Positions 42,367-52,548 are shown, counted from the stretch's first letter. The stretch is DNA of 64,000 nt from JBBSJZ01 sp041739875 (GCA_041739875.1 JBGSNA010000018.1:30898-94897), one strand, 5' to 3'. Made by a program: numbers and translations. Notes: a model not told the origin generated them from the letters alone.

Positions 42367-44010
42367 ATGAGTACGATCCAATCACAGCTCAATCGAGCGC
42401 GCCGGCGCATTTTGGTCGGATTGTTCGGGCGTGCTTTATGCGTGACGCTGTTTGTGTCACTTGTTGTAGCAACGCTCGCCATTGGCGCCGCTGCGATCTG
42501 GGCGATTGAGACCCCGTTTTACACTTGGTCCACGTATTGGCTTGCCGGCACAAGCGTCGCAGGAATTTTGGTTGCGATGGGTTACGCCATCATCCAATTG
42601 CCACCACCCGCCGCCGTTGCGGGCGAGCTTGATCGACGATTTGGTCTTCGCGAGCGAGTCAGCAGCGCGATGTTGCTTGGCAAGGACCAGCAGAATTCAC
42701 CGTTCGGCATGGCACTCGTTTCGGATGCCGAGCGACGTGCTGGCCAACTTGCGATCGCAGACAAGTTCGCTTTGCATCCAAACAAGTGGGGCTGGTTACC
42801 CGTCTCGATCGTCCCCGTACTGACATTGATCCTACTGTTTGCAGAACCCGCTCGTCCCACCATTGCGAGCAGTACCAAATCCGTGGACTCGGATGAAACA
42901 GAGCAAGTAAAGATGGCAACGGAACAGCTCAAACGACGCATCCAAGCACAGCGTCGAAAAGCGGAAATCGAAGGCCTCGATGATGCCGAAGATATGTTTC
43001 GCAAGCTCGAATCCGATCTCGACAAAGTCGCTGAAAAGAAAAACTTGAATCGTAAAGACGCAATGATCGCCATGAACGATCTCAAGAAAGAACTCGAGAA
43101 ACGGCGGGATGAACTCGGTTCACCTGAGCAAGTACAACGCGCACTCGCTCAGATGAAAGGACTCGAATCTGGTCCAGCCGATCAAGTTGCAAAGTCCATG
43201 GAGAAGGGCGACTTTGGTAAAGCAAAGGAATTGATCCAAGACCTCGCCAAGAAACTCAAAGACGGCAAGCTTTCTCAAGAAGAAAAGGCTCAATTAAAAA
43301 AGCAAATCGAACAGATGCAACAACAGATGCAGCAGGTCGCCCAGGAGCATGAACAGAAAAAGGAAGAACTACAAAAACAAATCAATCAGGCCAAACAAGA
43401 TGGTCGCGGAGAAGACGCCGCCAAACTGCAAACTCAACTCGATGGTTTGGAAGCCCAAAATGGTCAAATGCAAAAAATGCAACAGATGGCCGAATCGATG
43501 AAGAAGGCTTCCGAAGCGATGGAAAGCGGCGACGCCCAACAAGCTGGCGATGCGCTCCAAGAGATGAGTGACCAGTTGCAGGAAATGCAACAAGAGATGT
43601 CCGAGATGGAAGAGCTACAACAGGCAATGGACAGTCTTTCGCAGGGCAAGAACCAAATGCGATGCAAGAGCTGCGGTGGACTCGGATGTGAAAAATGTCG
43701 CGGCAATCAAGACGGCGGCAAGGGCGGAAGTGAGTGGGGACGCGGCAAGGGTTCCGGCACTGGCCCCGAAACAGATCTGGACTCGAACACGTACGACACC
43801 CAAGTACGAGGCGATCTGCAAAAAGGCCAAGTGATCACCTCCGGCACGGCCGAAGGCCCCAACCGTAAAGGCGCGACGCAGCAAGAAATCCAAAACGCTG
43901 TCGAACGCGTGCTTTCCAAAGAAAGCGATCCGCTCGAAAGTCAAACACTTCCGCGCGATGAACGTGAACACGCTGAACAATACTTCAATCGACTCAGAGA
44001 CGGCTCTTAA
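42367..44010 (+). CDS. Membrane-anchored long coiled-coil protein with a CxxC zinc-knuckle-like motif
   Basis: ATG 42367 starts a 547-residue protein: MSTIQSQLNRARRRILVGLF. Two N-terminal membrane segments (~20-50 and ~55-80) are followed by a soluble region and another hydrophobic segment near residue 140 (VSIVPVLTLILLFAEP). About 300 residues of strongly charged coiled coil follow, with Gln/Lys/Glu heptads (QMQQQMQQVAQEHEQKKEEL). A short Cys cluster CKSCGGLGCEKC resembles half a DnaJ-type zinc finger, then a Gly/Ser-rich stretch and a charged tail. No enzymatic motif is seen. A structural or scaffolding role in the envelope is inferred. It resembles DUF4175-like proteins. Confidence 0.65.
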   Translation: MSTIQSQLNRARRRILVGLFGRALCVTLFVSLVVATLAIGAAAIWAIETPFYTWSTYWLAGTSVAGILVAMGYAIIQLPPPAAVAGELDRRFGLRERVSSAMLLGKDQQNSPFGMALVSDAERRAGQLAIADKFALHPNKWGWLPVSIVPVLTLILLFAEPARPTIASSTKSVDSDETEQVKMATEQLKRRIQAQRRKAEIEGLDDAEDMFRKLESDLDKVAEKKNLNRKDAMIAMNDLKKELEKRRDELGSPEQVQRALAQMKGLESGPADQVAKSMEKGDFGKAKELIQDLAKKLKDGKLSQEEKAQLKKQIEQMQQQMQQVAQEHEQKKEELQKQINQAKQDGRGEDAAKLQTQLDGLEAQNGQMQKMQQMAESMKKASEAMESGDAQQAGDALQEMSDQLQEMQQEMSEMEELQQAMDSLSQGKNQMRCKSCGGLGCEKCRGNQDGGKGGSEWGRGKGSGTGPETDLDSNTYDTQVRGDLQKGQVITSGTAEGPNRKGATQQEIQNAVERVLSKESDPLESQTLPRDEREHAEQYFNRLRDGS

Positions 44011-44066
44011 GCATTGATACGACAAGACGCCTGAAGCATTTTCCGTAACCGCTGTGTTGACTGATG

Positions 44067-45257
44067 ATGAATCCCTACCAGCCGGTTGCGAGTGTCGAGC
44101 CAGAAACTGCGGTTCCCGAAACGTCACCGGCATCCGAATCCGTCTTTCGCCCGTTGTCGTGGTGGGCTCGCTCGGCGTTCATTTTCGCCGGAATAATCAT
44201 TCCCATCGGTTGCCACCTGCTCAGCTTGAGCGGCGCACCGACTGCGCCGCTTTGGCAGACTGGCGAACTCGGCGACAAACTCTCGTTCATTTTGTCGCCT
44301 CAGGCGGGTTTCATCTTTTACCCACTGATGATTTACGCCATCGTGAGTCTCACGCTGTATCTTACTTTCGACAGCAAGAAACGCGTTGGGTTCTGGGTCC
44401 AGCTCGGGATCTATGGGGGAGTCCCTGTGGCGCTTTGGTACAGTATTGTACTAGACATCACCACGATTGATTCGCCCGACGAGATTTTGCTCATTGTCGG
44501 CCAGTTTGGGAGTCCACTTGCAATCTATGCCTTGCTTCGATTCTTTGAGTGGCTGCATCGAAAGACAGTGATTCCGATCGGTTGGTACTTCGTCGGCGCC
44601 ATCGTTGTCGGTGGAATACTCGTTGGATGCATGTTTGATCCCGGATCAACTTTTGGCATCATTGCCGGCGGCCCAATGATCGCTTCGCTTGTCTGTGGAC
44701 CCGCATGGGCGTTCTTGGTTTATGCCTACGCATCGTTGCGTTTACTTCGTGATCCGCGAAGCCCAAGACCGTTAGACCCATTGGAAAAACTGAGTGGCAT
44801 CGCCTACTTCGCGTATGTCCTTGCCGCGTGCCCGATATCCGTGTTGTTCTCGCTCAACAAGTACTCGAGTCTTCCCACGCAACCCGTCAGCCAGTGCTAT
44901 GTCGTCACCGCAGCAGCACGCGGTCATCGTCGATTTGTTGGCGCGAAAATCGAACGGATCGATGGCATCGAGCGTCGTGTAAACAACCAACTTTCGCGAC
45001 TTTGGGCTTTCGAACAACTGCTAATCCAAACTTGTCCTCAGGGCCATCACAGGCTGCGAAAGGTTTATGATCGCATCGGCCCAAAACTAGCAGCACGCGT
45101 TTCGAATCCTTGGCTTGCCGACATGGCATATCTTTCACTCAAGCCCGTGGAAGGGCTGGCGATGGTGCTTCTCTGGTGCTCTCACGTTTCGACAAGTCAC
45201 CGTGCCCCCAGCCACCGTGCCCAGCCAACGGGCTGCCGCGACGAAAACCAAGCTTAA
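44067..45257 (+). CDS. Polytopic membrane protein with CYVVTAAARGH motif, unknown function
   Basis: This 397-residue protein has a Pro/Glu-rich lead, then about seven hydrophobic segments (SAFIFAGIIIPIGCHLLSL, FYPLMIYAIVSLTLYLTF, IGWYFVGAIVVGGILVGCMF). A cytosolic C-terminal part begins CYVVTAAARGHRRFVGAKIE and continues HHRLRKVYDRIGPKLAARVS. The Cys-Tyr/Phe-x-x-T/A-A-A motif recurs in other planctomycete membrane proteins and CFI-box tails, but no function is known. The last ~20 residues (SHRAPSHRAQPTGC) are low complexity and may be a late extension. It lies 56 bases after the coiled-coil gene. Confidence 0.65.
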   Translation: MNPYQPVASVEPETAVPETSPASESVFRPLSWWARSAFIFAGIIIPIGCHLLSLSGAPTAPLWQTGELGDKLSFILSPQAGFIFYPLMIYAIVSLTLYLTFDSKKRVGFWVQLGIYGGVPVALWYSIVLDITTIDSPDEILLIVGQFGSPLAIYALLRFFEWLHRKTVIPIGWYFVGAIVVGGILVGCMFDPGSTFGIIAGGPMIASLVCGPAWAFLVYAYASLRLLRDPRSPRPLDPLEKLSGIAYFAYVLAACPISVLFSLNKYSSLPTQPVSQCYVVTAAARGHRRFVGAKIERIDGIERRVNNQLSRLWAFEQLLIQTCPQGHHRLRKVYDRIGPKLAARVSNPWLADMAYLSLKPVEGLAMVLLWCSHVSTSHRAPSHRAQPTGCRDENQA

Positions 45258-45450
45258 ATGAATACATTTCGTCACGATCTTAACGATTGTAGGACCAGTC
45301 GTTAGTTGGCCAATCACTCAAAACAGGAGGTTCACTCCTTCGGTCGCGACGGGCAACCTAGGGTTGTGATGAACCTTTGACCAAAAGACGGTAGCGTGCA
45401 GATCGGGACCTCACGCGATCCTCAGCCAGCTCCGACAAAAATGACAGCCC

Positions 45451-46068
45451 ATGGCCTCAACCGCTGAACTCGATCCAACCATTTTGTTTCCCTTCGTCGT
45501 CGTCATGCTGGTCATGTCGCTTTTCCTCTGGCTTGCGATCCTGGGCGGATCACTTAAGTTGTCATTCGTGATGCTTTCGAGTGAACCGCCGAGCTACCTG
45601 CGATGCTTGCTGGCTGCGGTACTGATGCTCGTCATTAACATTGGCGTCTTCGTTGCGGTCCTCGCGGCATTGGGACCACAACCCTGGTACATCGTCACGG
45701 CATATCAATTCATGTTGCAAACCTTCGTTGTTTGCTTGGTCGTTAAACGTAACCCGATCGTTTCTTTGGTTGCGACGTTTCTACACAGCTTGCTTGCTGG
45801 TGCCGGAACCGTTGCCATCGCCTTGATGATTATCATCTCGACGGGTTCTGCACTGAGCGGTTTCAAAGAACGTGGATCGCTGTTCTTTGCCAAGGCACAA
45901 GAAGCAACCAACGGAGCCACCGAGAGTGATCCTTCCTTGGCAAATTCGATTGAGAGACCAGAAGCGACACCGGCTAGCTTTCCGCTACCAGCGAGCGTCT
46001 CGGGCGTGAAGACCGCCGCACCTATGAAGTCAGCCACGGGTGTCACTTCAAACCCGTTTATCCAGTAA
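45451..46068 (+). CDS. Small membrane protein of unknown function
   Basis: The 205-residue protein has about four hydrophobic segments (FPFVVVMLVMSLFLWLAILG, CLLAAVLMLVINIGVFVAVL, QFMLQTFVVCLVVKRNP, AGAGTVAIALMIIISTG), then a ~70-residue polar tail ending VTSNPFIQ. No domain was recognised. It sits 193 bases after the previous gene and ends before the glycine riboswitch, so it is unlikely to be part of the gcv unit. Confidence 0.55.
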   Translation: MASTAELDPTILFPFVVVMLVMSLFLWLAILGGSLKLSFVMLSSEPPSYLRCLLAAVLMLVINIGVFVAVLAALGPQPWYIVTAYQFMLQTFVVCLVVKRNPIVSLVATFLHSLLAGAGTVAIALMIIISTGSALSGFKERGSLFFAKAQEATNGATESDPSLANSIERPEATPASFPLPASVSGVKTAAPMKSATGVTSNPFIQ

Positions 46069-46167
46069 GCAAACCGGGGTTTGGAACGGTCATCAAGGCG
46101 GCTCGAATCCACGCCAGATGCACTAGCCATCTCAAATCACTTGGCTACACTGCTTCATGAGGTGAAT

Positions 46168-46420
46168 ATCCGGCGGGAGAGATTTCTGGCGGAGGTTCTC
46201 GTATCATGAGAACTTCGCAGGGGCTAGAAACGCCGAAGGTGCAAGTAACCCTGAATCGCTCAGGCAAAAGGACCGCCGGAATTGATACACCTCCTCTGGA
46301 GAGTGACACGTTTCGACCATCCCTGTAATACGGAATGTTCGTTCAAAGTGTCCACCGAAGGGGAAAGGTTTGCAAATTGTCTTTGCAATCCGGATCTCTC
46401 AGGTACACGGACAGAGGGGC
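46168..46420 (+). ncRNA. Tandem glycine riboswitch controlling gcvP
   Basis: Two aptamers are recognisable. The first (about 46168-46282) has CGGCGGGAGAG, then GCCGAAGGTGCAAGTAA, and CGCTCAGGCAAAAGGACCG closing on CCGCCGG. The second (about 46292-46420) starts CCTCTGGAGAG, has CCACCGAAGGGGAAAGG, and ends CTCTCAGGTACACGGACAGA. These are the consensus glycine aptamer cores joined by a short linker. Only 24 bases separate the second aptamer from the gcvP ATG and no terminator is present, so control is probably at translation initiation. A weak promoter (TTGGCT 46141, GAATAT 46164) may start the leader. Confidence 0.92.
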
Positions 46421-46444
46421 CAAACGTCTCACACGAGAATCGTC

Positions 46445-49309
46445 ATGGCTGCCCGTTTGTCTCCGTTTGTTGCTCGTCACATTGGCCCCCGAGATGCTGA
46501 GATCCAACAGATGCTGGATGTGCTCGGCTTTACGTCGCTCGATGAATTGACTCGCACCATTGTCCCGCCGCGTATCCTCGACGACTCGGTAATGGATCTC
46601 GAGATCGGGGTTAGCGAAGAACAAGCACTTGCTGAGTTGACGGCCATCGCGAGCGAGAACCGTGTGTTGCGAACGTTCATCGGCCAGGGCTACTATGGCA
46701 CACATGTTCCAAAAGTGATTCAGCGAAATGTCCTTGAGAATCCAGCCTGGTACACGGCTTACACGCCGTACCAACCCGAAATCTCGCAAGGCCGCTTGGA
46801 GATTCTGTTTTACTTTCAAACGATGGTCTCGGAGCTAACGGGACTCGATATCGCCAATGCGTCGTTGCTGGACGAAGCGACCGCCGCTGCCGAAGCGATG
46901 ACGCTTTGCCAACGCAACGTCAAGGGCAACAAAGAGCGGTTCCTGGTTTCAAATCTCTGTCATCCACAAACGATTGATATTCTGCACACGCGTGCTGAGC
47001 CCCTAGGCATCAAGATTGTGATGTTCGACGAAGCCGCCCCCGTTGAATGCTGGGACAATGTGTTTGGCGTGATCGTTCAGTATCCCGCGACGGATGGCAG
47101 CGTGAATTCGTACGAAGCTCTCATCGATGAAGCACATGAGAACGGATCGCTCGTCATCATGGCCACGGATCTATTGGCTTTGATGCAATTGCGTTCGCCA
47201 GGACAACTCGGTGCCGACGTCGCGATTGGAAATTCTCAGCGGTTTGGTGTTCCATTTGGGCTGGGCGGACCGCATGCCGCATTCATGGCGACCAAAGACG
47301 AATTCAAACGGACCATGCCGGGACGACTGGTCGGCCAATCGATCGATCGACATGGCAAACCCGCGTTTCGGCTGAGCTTGCAAACTCGAGAACAGCACAT
47401 TCGCCGCGAAAAGGCGACATCAAATATCTGTACTGCGCAAGCACTGCTGGCGATCATGGCGACGCTCTATGCCGCCTACCACGGTCCAGAAGGCTTGCGC
47501 GAAATCGCCGATCGCGTTCATACGTTGACCACGCGACTGTACCGCTCGCTCGTTGCCGGTGGAATGAAACTCGCCAGCGACCAATTCTTTGACACACTCG
47601 TGATTGATGTCGGCGACCGGACCGATGCGGTCATGCACCAGGCTGTCGAAGCCGGGTTCAACTTGCGTCGATTCAGCGACAGGCAAATTGGCGTTTCGTT
47701 CGATGAAACCACGTCCGCGTGCGAAGTCGAACAGCTCGCCAAGTTGCTTGGTGGTTCATCGTTCACCGAGAGCGTCGAACCATTGCTCGATACAATGCAC
47801 TTGCGAACCGATCGTGTATTGACTCAGGAAGTCTTTCATAGCCATCGCAGCGAAACGGAGATGATGCGTTATTTGCGACGGCTTTCGGAAATGGACATCG
47901 CGCTGGACCGTGCGATGATCCCACTTGGCTCGTGCACGATGAAGCTGAACGCGGCCAGCGAATTGACCCCCGTGACTTGGCCCGAATTCAATGCGATTCA
48001 TCCGTTTGCTCCATCGGATCAATGGAAGGGCTATCGTAAGTTGATCGATAGTCTCGAGGCCATGCTGTGTTCCATTACTGGCTATGCGGGCATCTCGCTT
48101 CAGCCCAACGCAGGCTCGCAAGGCGAATACGCAGGGCTATTGGCAATCAAGCACTACCATGAGTCCCGAGGTGACTTTGACCGCGACGTTTGCCTGACGC
48201 CGAGTAGCGCTCACGGAACCAATCCGGCGAGCGCGCAAATGGCAAACATGAAAGTCGTCGTCGTCAAATGCGATGCGAGCGGCAACGTGGATATCGCGGA
48301 CTTGGATGCCAAGATCGCCGCCAACGTAAACCGAATCGCAGCGATTATGATCACGTACCCGTCAACGCACGGTGTGTTCGAAGAAGGCGTCTCAACAGTC
48401 TGCGAGAAGGTGCACGTTGCGGGCGGACAAGTTTATATCGACGGAGCCAACCTGAATGCCTTGGTCGGAGTGGCCAAACCTGGGAACTTTGGCGGAGACG
48501 TCTCGCACTTGAACCTGCATAAGACGTTTTGCATCCCGCACGGCGGCGGCGGCCCTGGTGTTGGTCCGATCGGCGTTCGCGAACACCTTGTGCCGTTCAT
48601 GCCGAAAGACGGCGTCCATGCGAATCGCATCGGGCCAGCCGTAAGCGCAGCTCCGTTCGGCAGCGCAAGCTTGCTGCCGATCTCGTGGATGTACATTCGC
48701 ATGATGGGTCCCCATGGACTCCGCAAGGCAACACAAGTTGCGATCCTGAACGCGAACTACATCGCGCACCGACTCAAAGACAACTACCCGATTCTCTACA
48801 CAGGCAATCGCGGCTTAGTCGCGCACGAATGCATCATCGATACCCGACCACTCGACAAAGAAGCTCACGTCAGTGTCGATGACATTGCCAAACGTCTCGT
48901 GGACTACGGATTCCACGCACCAACCATGTCATTCCCGGTCGCGGGGACGCTCATGATCGAACCGACCGAAAGCGAGCCAAAGTCGGAACTCGATCGATTC
49001 TGCCGCGCGATGAACATGATTCACGCCGAATGCGAAAAGGTAAAGTCGGGCGAATGGCCCGCAGACAACAATCCGCTTCACAATGCACCGCACACGCTGG
49101 ATTCGATTCTGGGTGAATCGCTCGTCTATGATCACCGCACCGCCGTTTGCCCGGACCCCGACCAAGACTACCGTGTGAAGTATTTCCCACCCGTTGGTCG
49201 AGTCGACAACGTGTACGGCGATCGGAACTTGATTTGCTCGTGTGCACCGATCGAGAGCTACGACGACACTGGCTCGACCGTTGACGAACCCGTCGCCAAC
49301 GGTGTTTAG
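46445..49309 (+). CDS. gcvP: Glycine dehydrogenase (decarboxylating), P protein of the glycine cleavage system
   Basis: The single-chain 954-residue P protein starts MAARLSPFVARHIGPRDAEI. Both homologous halves are present. The N half contains FIGQGYYGTHVPKVI and the stretch YQPEISQGRLEILFYFQTM. The C half contains the pyridoxal lysine segment HLNLHKTFCIPHGGGGPGVG and ALGSCTMKLNA-type sequence (PLGSCTMKLNAASELTP). It decarboxylates glycine onto lipoyl-GcvH. The gene is preceded by a tandem glycine riboswitch and followed convergently by the oxoglutarate dehydrogenase gene. GcvT and GcvH genes are not adjacent, so the riboswitch regulates P alone here. Confidence 0.95.
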   Translation: MAARLSPFVARHIGPRDAEIQQMLDVLGFTSLDELTRTIVPPRILDDSVMDLEIGVSEEQALAELTAIASENRVLRTFIGQGYYGTHVPKVIQRNVLENPAWYTAYTPYQPEISQGRLEILFYFQTMVSELTGLDIANASLLDEATAAAEAMTLCQRNVKGNKERFLVSNLCHPQTIDILHTRAEPLGIKIVMFDEAAPVECWDNVFGVIVQYPATDGSVNSYEALIDEAHENGSLVIMATDLLALMQLRSPGQLGADVAIGNSQRFGVPFGLGGPHAAFMATKDEFKRTMPGRLVGQSIDRHGKPAFRLSLQTREQHIRREKATSNICTAQALLAIMATLYAAYHGPEGLREIADRVHTLTTRLYRSLVAGGMKLASDQFFDTLVIDVGDRTDAVMHQAVEAGFNLRRFSDRQIGVSFDETTSACEVEQLAKLLGGSSFTESVEPLLDTMHLRTDRVLTQEVFHSHRSETEMMRYLRRLSEMDIALDRAMIPLGSCTMKLNAASELTPVTWPEFNAIHPFAPSDQWKGYRKLIDSLEAMLCSITGYAGISLQPNAGSQGEYAGLLAIKHYHESRGDFDRDVCLTPSSAHGTNPASAQMANMKVVVVKCDASGNVDIADLDAKIAANVNRIAAIMITYPSTHGVFEEGVSTVCEKVHVAGGQVYIDGANLNALVGVAKPGNFGGDVSHLNLHKTFCIPHGGGGPGVGPIGVREHLVPFMPKDGVHANRIGPAVSAAPFGSASLLPISWMYIRMMGPHGLRKATQVAILNANYIAHRLKDNYPILYTGNRGLVAHECIIDTRPLDKEAHVSVDDIAKRLVDYGFHAPTMSFPVAGTLMIEPTESEPKSELDRFCRAMNMIHAECEKVKSGEWPADNNPLHNAPHTLDSILGESLVYDHRTAVCPDPDQDYRVKYFPPVGRVDNVYGDRNLICSCAPIESYDDTGSTVDEPVANGV

Positions 49310-49337
49310 CTCGATGACATCATGAGTTGCTGGCTGT

Positions 49338-52145
49338 TTATGCCAAATCAGCCAGTGCGGCTTCGAGGATTTCAGCTTGCTCAAGCTTATGAGCCGCCAT
49401 GCTTCCAGTGCTCGGGCTGGCCGACTCGGCACGCGTGACTTTACGAAGCTTGAATCGCTCTTGAATATCGTCACCGAATCGAAGCTTCATGTAGGACCAA
49501 GCGCCCATGTTCTCGGGCTCTTCCTGGACCCAAATCACCTCAATTCCGTCTGGAGCATCCGCAAGCGGTGCCAATAATTCCCGTGCCGTCAACGGATACA
49601 ATTGCTCGACACGAACGATCGCCAAGCCTTCGATCTTCTGTTCTTCGCGCGCTTCGACAAGGTCATAGTAAACCTTGCCCGTACACAGGATCACTCGGCG
49701 GCATGCCTTCATGTCGACGGTATCGTCGGCGAGCACTTTCTTGAACGAACCTTGGGAAAGATCCTCAAGAGGGCTGACGGCTTGAGGATGCCGCAGCAGG
49801 CTCTTCGGCGTCATCACGATGAGAGGCTTTCGCCACTTGCGGATGACTTGGCGACGCAGCATGTGGAAGTACTGCGCCGGTGTCGTTGGCTGGCACACTT
49901 GAATGTTGTGCTCCGCCGACATCAACAAGAATCGTTCGATACGAGCGCTGCAATGCTCCGGTCCTTGGCCTTCGAAGCCGTGCGGTAACAACATCACGAT
50001 TCCGCTGAGCCGATTCCACTTGTCTTCCGCACTCGCGATGAACTGGTCGACGATGACTTGGGCACAATTCCAGAAGTCACCAAACTGGGCTTCCCACGCC
50101 ACGAGCCCATCGGGGCTGTCCAATGAATACCCGTACTCGAACCCGAGCACACCCGCCTCACACAACGGACTGTTGAAAATATTCAACGGAGCCTGGTCCA
50201 AAGCGATGTTTTTGAGCGGCGTATATTCTTCGCCATTCTTGACATCATGGAGCACTGCATGACGCTGGCTGAAAGTACCACGCTCGGTGTCTTGGCCTGT
50301 GATCCGAATGGGTCGGCCTTCCGCAAGCAACGTCGCAAAAGCTGCCGCTTCGGCACTCGCCCAATCAAGCGAACGCTTCCCCGCAGCCATCTCGCGGCGC
50401 TGGGCCATCGGTCGCTTGAGTTTCTTGTGGGCCGAAAAACCCTCGGGCAATCGTGTCAAACCATCGATCAACTCGCCCAATCGTGCTTGATCGAACGTCG
50501 TGTCGGTAGCTTCCGTCGGCTCGGGTCCACCAAAATAGTCACTCCAATTCGCAGCCAACGTTTGCGTGTCCGGCACGAATGGTTGGTTCTTGCTGGCTTC
50601 GAATTCAGACTCGAGCTTGGAGGTACGTTCGCGGCCGATTTCCTCCGCTTCCTCGGCGCTGATTTTCCCAAGCTCAAGCAATCGCTGGAGGTACTGCTCA
50701 CGAACCGAAGCACGGCGATCGATCTCCGAGTACATCCCTGGTTGGGTAAACCGTGGCTCATCGCCTTCGTTATGCCCCCAACGTCGAAACGCGTACAAGT
50801 CGATCACGACGTCACGATGGAACTCCTTGCGGAAATCCATCGCGACGGATACGACCTGGGCAACCGCTTCCGGGTCTTCGCCATTGACGTGAAAAATCGG
50901 GATCTGCAACATCTTGGCGATGTCGGTCGCATACGTGGTACTGCGTCCCTCGCTCGGCTCCGTCGTAAAGCCAACCTGGTTGTTGATCACGATGTGAAGC
51001 GAACCGCCCGTCGTGTAACCCTGGAGCTGGCTCAAGTTCAACGTTTCCTGCACAACGCCTTCGCCAGCGAAAGCGGCATCGCCGTGAATGAGGATCGTGA
51101 GCACTTCTTGACGCTTCACGTCACCCCGTCGGTCTTGTTTGCAACGGCTGCGTCCAAGCGCCACCGTGTTCACAAACTCCAAGTGACTGGGATTGAAGCA
51201 AAGGGAAATGTGAATATTGTCACCCGATGCAGTTTTCCAATCGCTGCTGTAACCGAGGTGATAACGGACGTCACCGCCGCCTCGCGACAATTCTGGATTC
51301 GGGTCATCGAACGACCAGAAAATATTCATCGCCCGCTTCTTCAGAATATTCGCCATGACATTGAGACGGCCGCGGTGGGCCATCCCCATGACGACCTCCT
51401 TCACGTTGTGCTGGCCAGCTTTTTCGAGCGCCAAGTCGAGCATCGGTATCAAACTCTCCGCTCCTTCGAGCGAGAACGTCTTGGCACCGACGAATTTGCG
51501 TCGCACGAATTCTTCGAAGATCGACGCATCTGCGAGTCGTGTGTAGATACGGCGTTGGACTTCGTGCGAAAGTTCGAGCCGATTCTCAGTCGTCTCCATC
51601 CGACGCTGGAGCCAATCACGAATATTGCGATTGTCGATGTGCATGAATTGCGCACCGATACTTCGACAATAGGTATTGCGAAGCTTGTTCAGAATGACGT
51701 CCAGCGTCCCACCAGAAACATTCTCCAACGCACTGCTGTCGTACGGTCGCTGCAAATCGCTGTCGCTGAGTCCGTAACTTTGGGGGCTCAACTCGGGACA
51801 ATCGTGCTTGAAAAGTCCCAGCGGATCAAGTTGGGCGACCAAGTGACCGCGGACCCGATACTCGCGAACGAGCTGGTCAATCCGATCCTGGACCCGCGCC
51901 AGCCACAAGGCCTGGTCCGTCAGCTCGTCGCCGGTCGAACCCCGTCGGTCCTCGCCGTCGCTGCCCGCAGACCAATCACCGTCAGAGCCGTTTTTACCAC
52001 CAGCAGCCGTCTTTGCTAGCTTTTGGGCCCCCGCTCCGACCAAAAATTGCTCAAAATATTGACGCCAAGTTTCCGAGACACTCGCTGGGTCTCGAACGAA
52101 CTGGACGTACAAATCATCGATGTAGTCCAGGCTATAGCTATTCAT
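49338..52145 (-). CDS. sucA: 2-oxoglutarate dehydrogenase E1 component
   Basis: Starting at ATG 52145 (MNSYSLDYIDDLYVQFVRDP), the 935-residue protein fits the E1o family. It carries an N-terminal E2-binding helix, the substrate His region (MAHRGRLNVMANILKK), the thiamine diphosphate motif GDAAFAGEGVVQETLNL, and QVGFTTEPSEGRSTTYATDI. The C-terminal part has MLLPHGFEGQGPEHCSARIE and WVQEEPENMGAWSYM. It decarboxylates 2-oxoglutarate in the TCA cycle. Upstream in-frame codons to 52292 have no family match. E2 and E3 genes are not in the window. It is convergent with gcvP and divergent from the second ABC-F gene. Confidence 0.93.
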   Translation of the reverse strand: MNSYSLDYIDDLYVQFVRDPASVSETWRQYFEQFLVGAGAQKLAKTAAGGKNGSDGDWSAGSDGEDRRGSTGDELTDQALWLARVQDRIDQLVREYRVRGHLVAQLDPLGLFKHDCPELSPQSYGLSDSDLQRPYDSSALENVSGGTLDVILNKLRNTYCRSIGAQFMHIDNRNIRDWLQRRMETTENRLELSHEVQRRIYTRLADASIFEEFVRRKFVGAKTFSLEGAESLIPMLDLALEKAGQHNVKEVVMGMAHRGRLNVMANILKKRAMNIFWSFDDPNPELSRGGGDVRYHLGYSSDWKTASGDNIHISLCFNPSHLEFVNTVALGRSRCKQDRRGDVKRQEVLTILIHGDAAFAGEGVVQETLNLSQLQGYTTGGSLHIVINNQVGFTTEPSEGRSTTYATDIAKMLQIPIFHVNGEDPEAVAQVVSVAMDFRKEFHRDVVIDLYAFRRWGHNEGDEPRFTQPGMYSEIDRRASVREQYLQRLLELGKISAEEAEEIGRERTSKLESEFEASKNQPFVPDTQTLAANWSDYFGGPEPTEATDTTFDQARLGELIDGLTRLPEGFSAHKKLKRPMAQRREMAAGKRSLDWASAEAAAFATLLAEGRPIRITGQDTERGTFSQRHAVLHDVKNGEEYTPLKNIALDQAPLNIFNSPLCEAGVLGFEYGYSLDSPDGLVAWEAQFGDFWNCAQVIVDQFIASAEDKWNRLSGIVMLLPHGFEGQGPEHCSARIERFLLMSAEHNIQVCQPTTPAQYFHMLRRQVIRKWRKPLIVMTPKSLLRHPQAVSPLEDLSQGSFKKVLADDTVDMKACRRVILCTGKVYYDLVEAREEQKIEGLAIVRVEQLYPLTARELLAPLADAPDGIEVIWVQEEPENMGAWSYMKLRFGDDIQERFKLRKVTRAESASPSTGSMAAHKLEQAEILEAALADLA

Positions 52146-52548
52146 AATTGCAAAAACAGCCAATAAAGGCCGAATAATCGAGGCAGGGGTGGGTGTAATT
52201 ACTTTAGAGAATCGCCAAACCAGGCGGAAGTGATTACGACAACTGTTTCCTGAAAACCCTCCGAAAAACACCCCCAAGTCTTCTGGATGCAATATTCAAC
52301 AATTTGCAAATTAGCCACCCAATGTGGCTATCGCGGGCAGCCTCTGACGCATTGCGATGTGCCCTTTGTCGCCACCGCAAGCGCCTGTTAAGTTCACCGC
52401 TTCGCGTATTGACGGTTTTACCTTGAGAAAGCGAGCATGTAGTTCGAACGTGTCATTCGAACTCCGTAACGCTCCGCTTGTCCGGGTTCCCCAGGTCCCG
52501 ATTTCCACAGTTCCCGTTTTCACTGTTATTTACCAGTTTTTGATTGCT
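52146..52548. promoter_or_regulatory. Divergent intergenic region, sucA and ABC-F
   Basis: These 403 bases separate the divergent sucA and ABC-F starts and hold no supported gene. AT-rich stretches near 52150-52310 could host promoters for sucA, but no box was clear enough to name. Confidence 0.3.

Noticed and set aside
43369..43834. Leftward Leu/His-rich open frames opposite the coiled-coil gene
   Set aside because: They are shadows of Gln/Lys-rich codons on the plus strand and have no start signals or family features.
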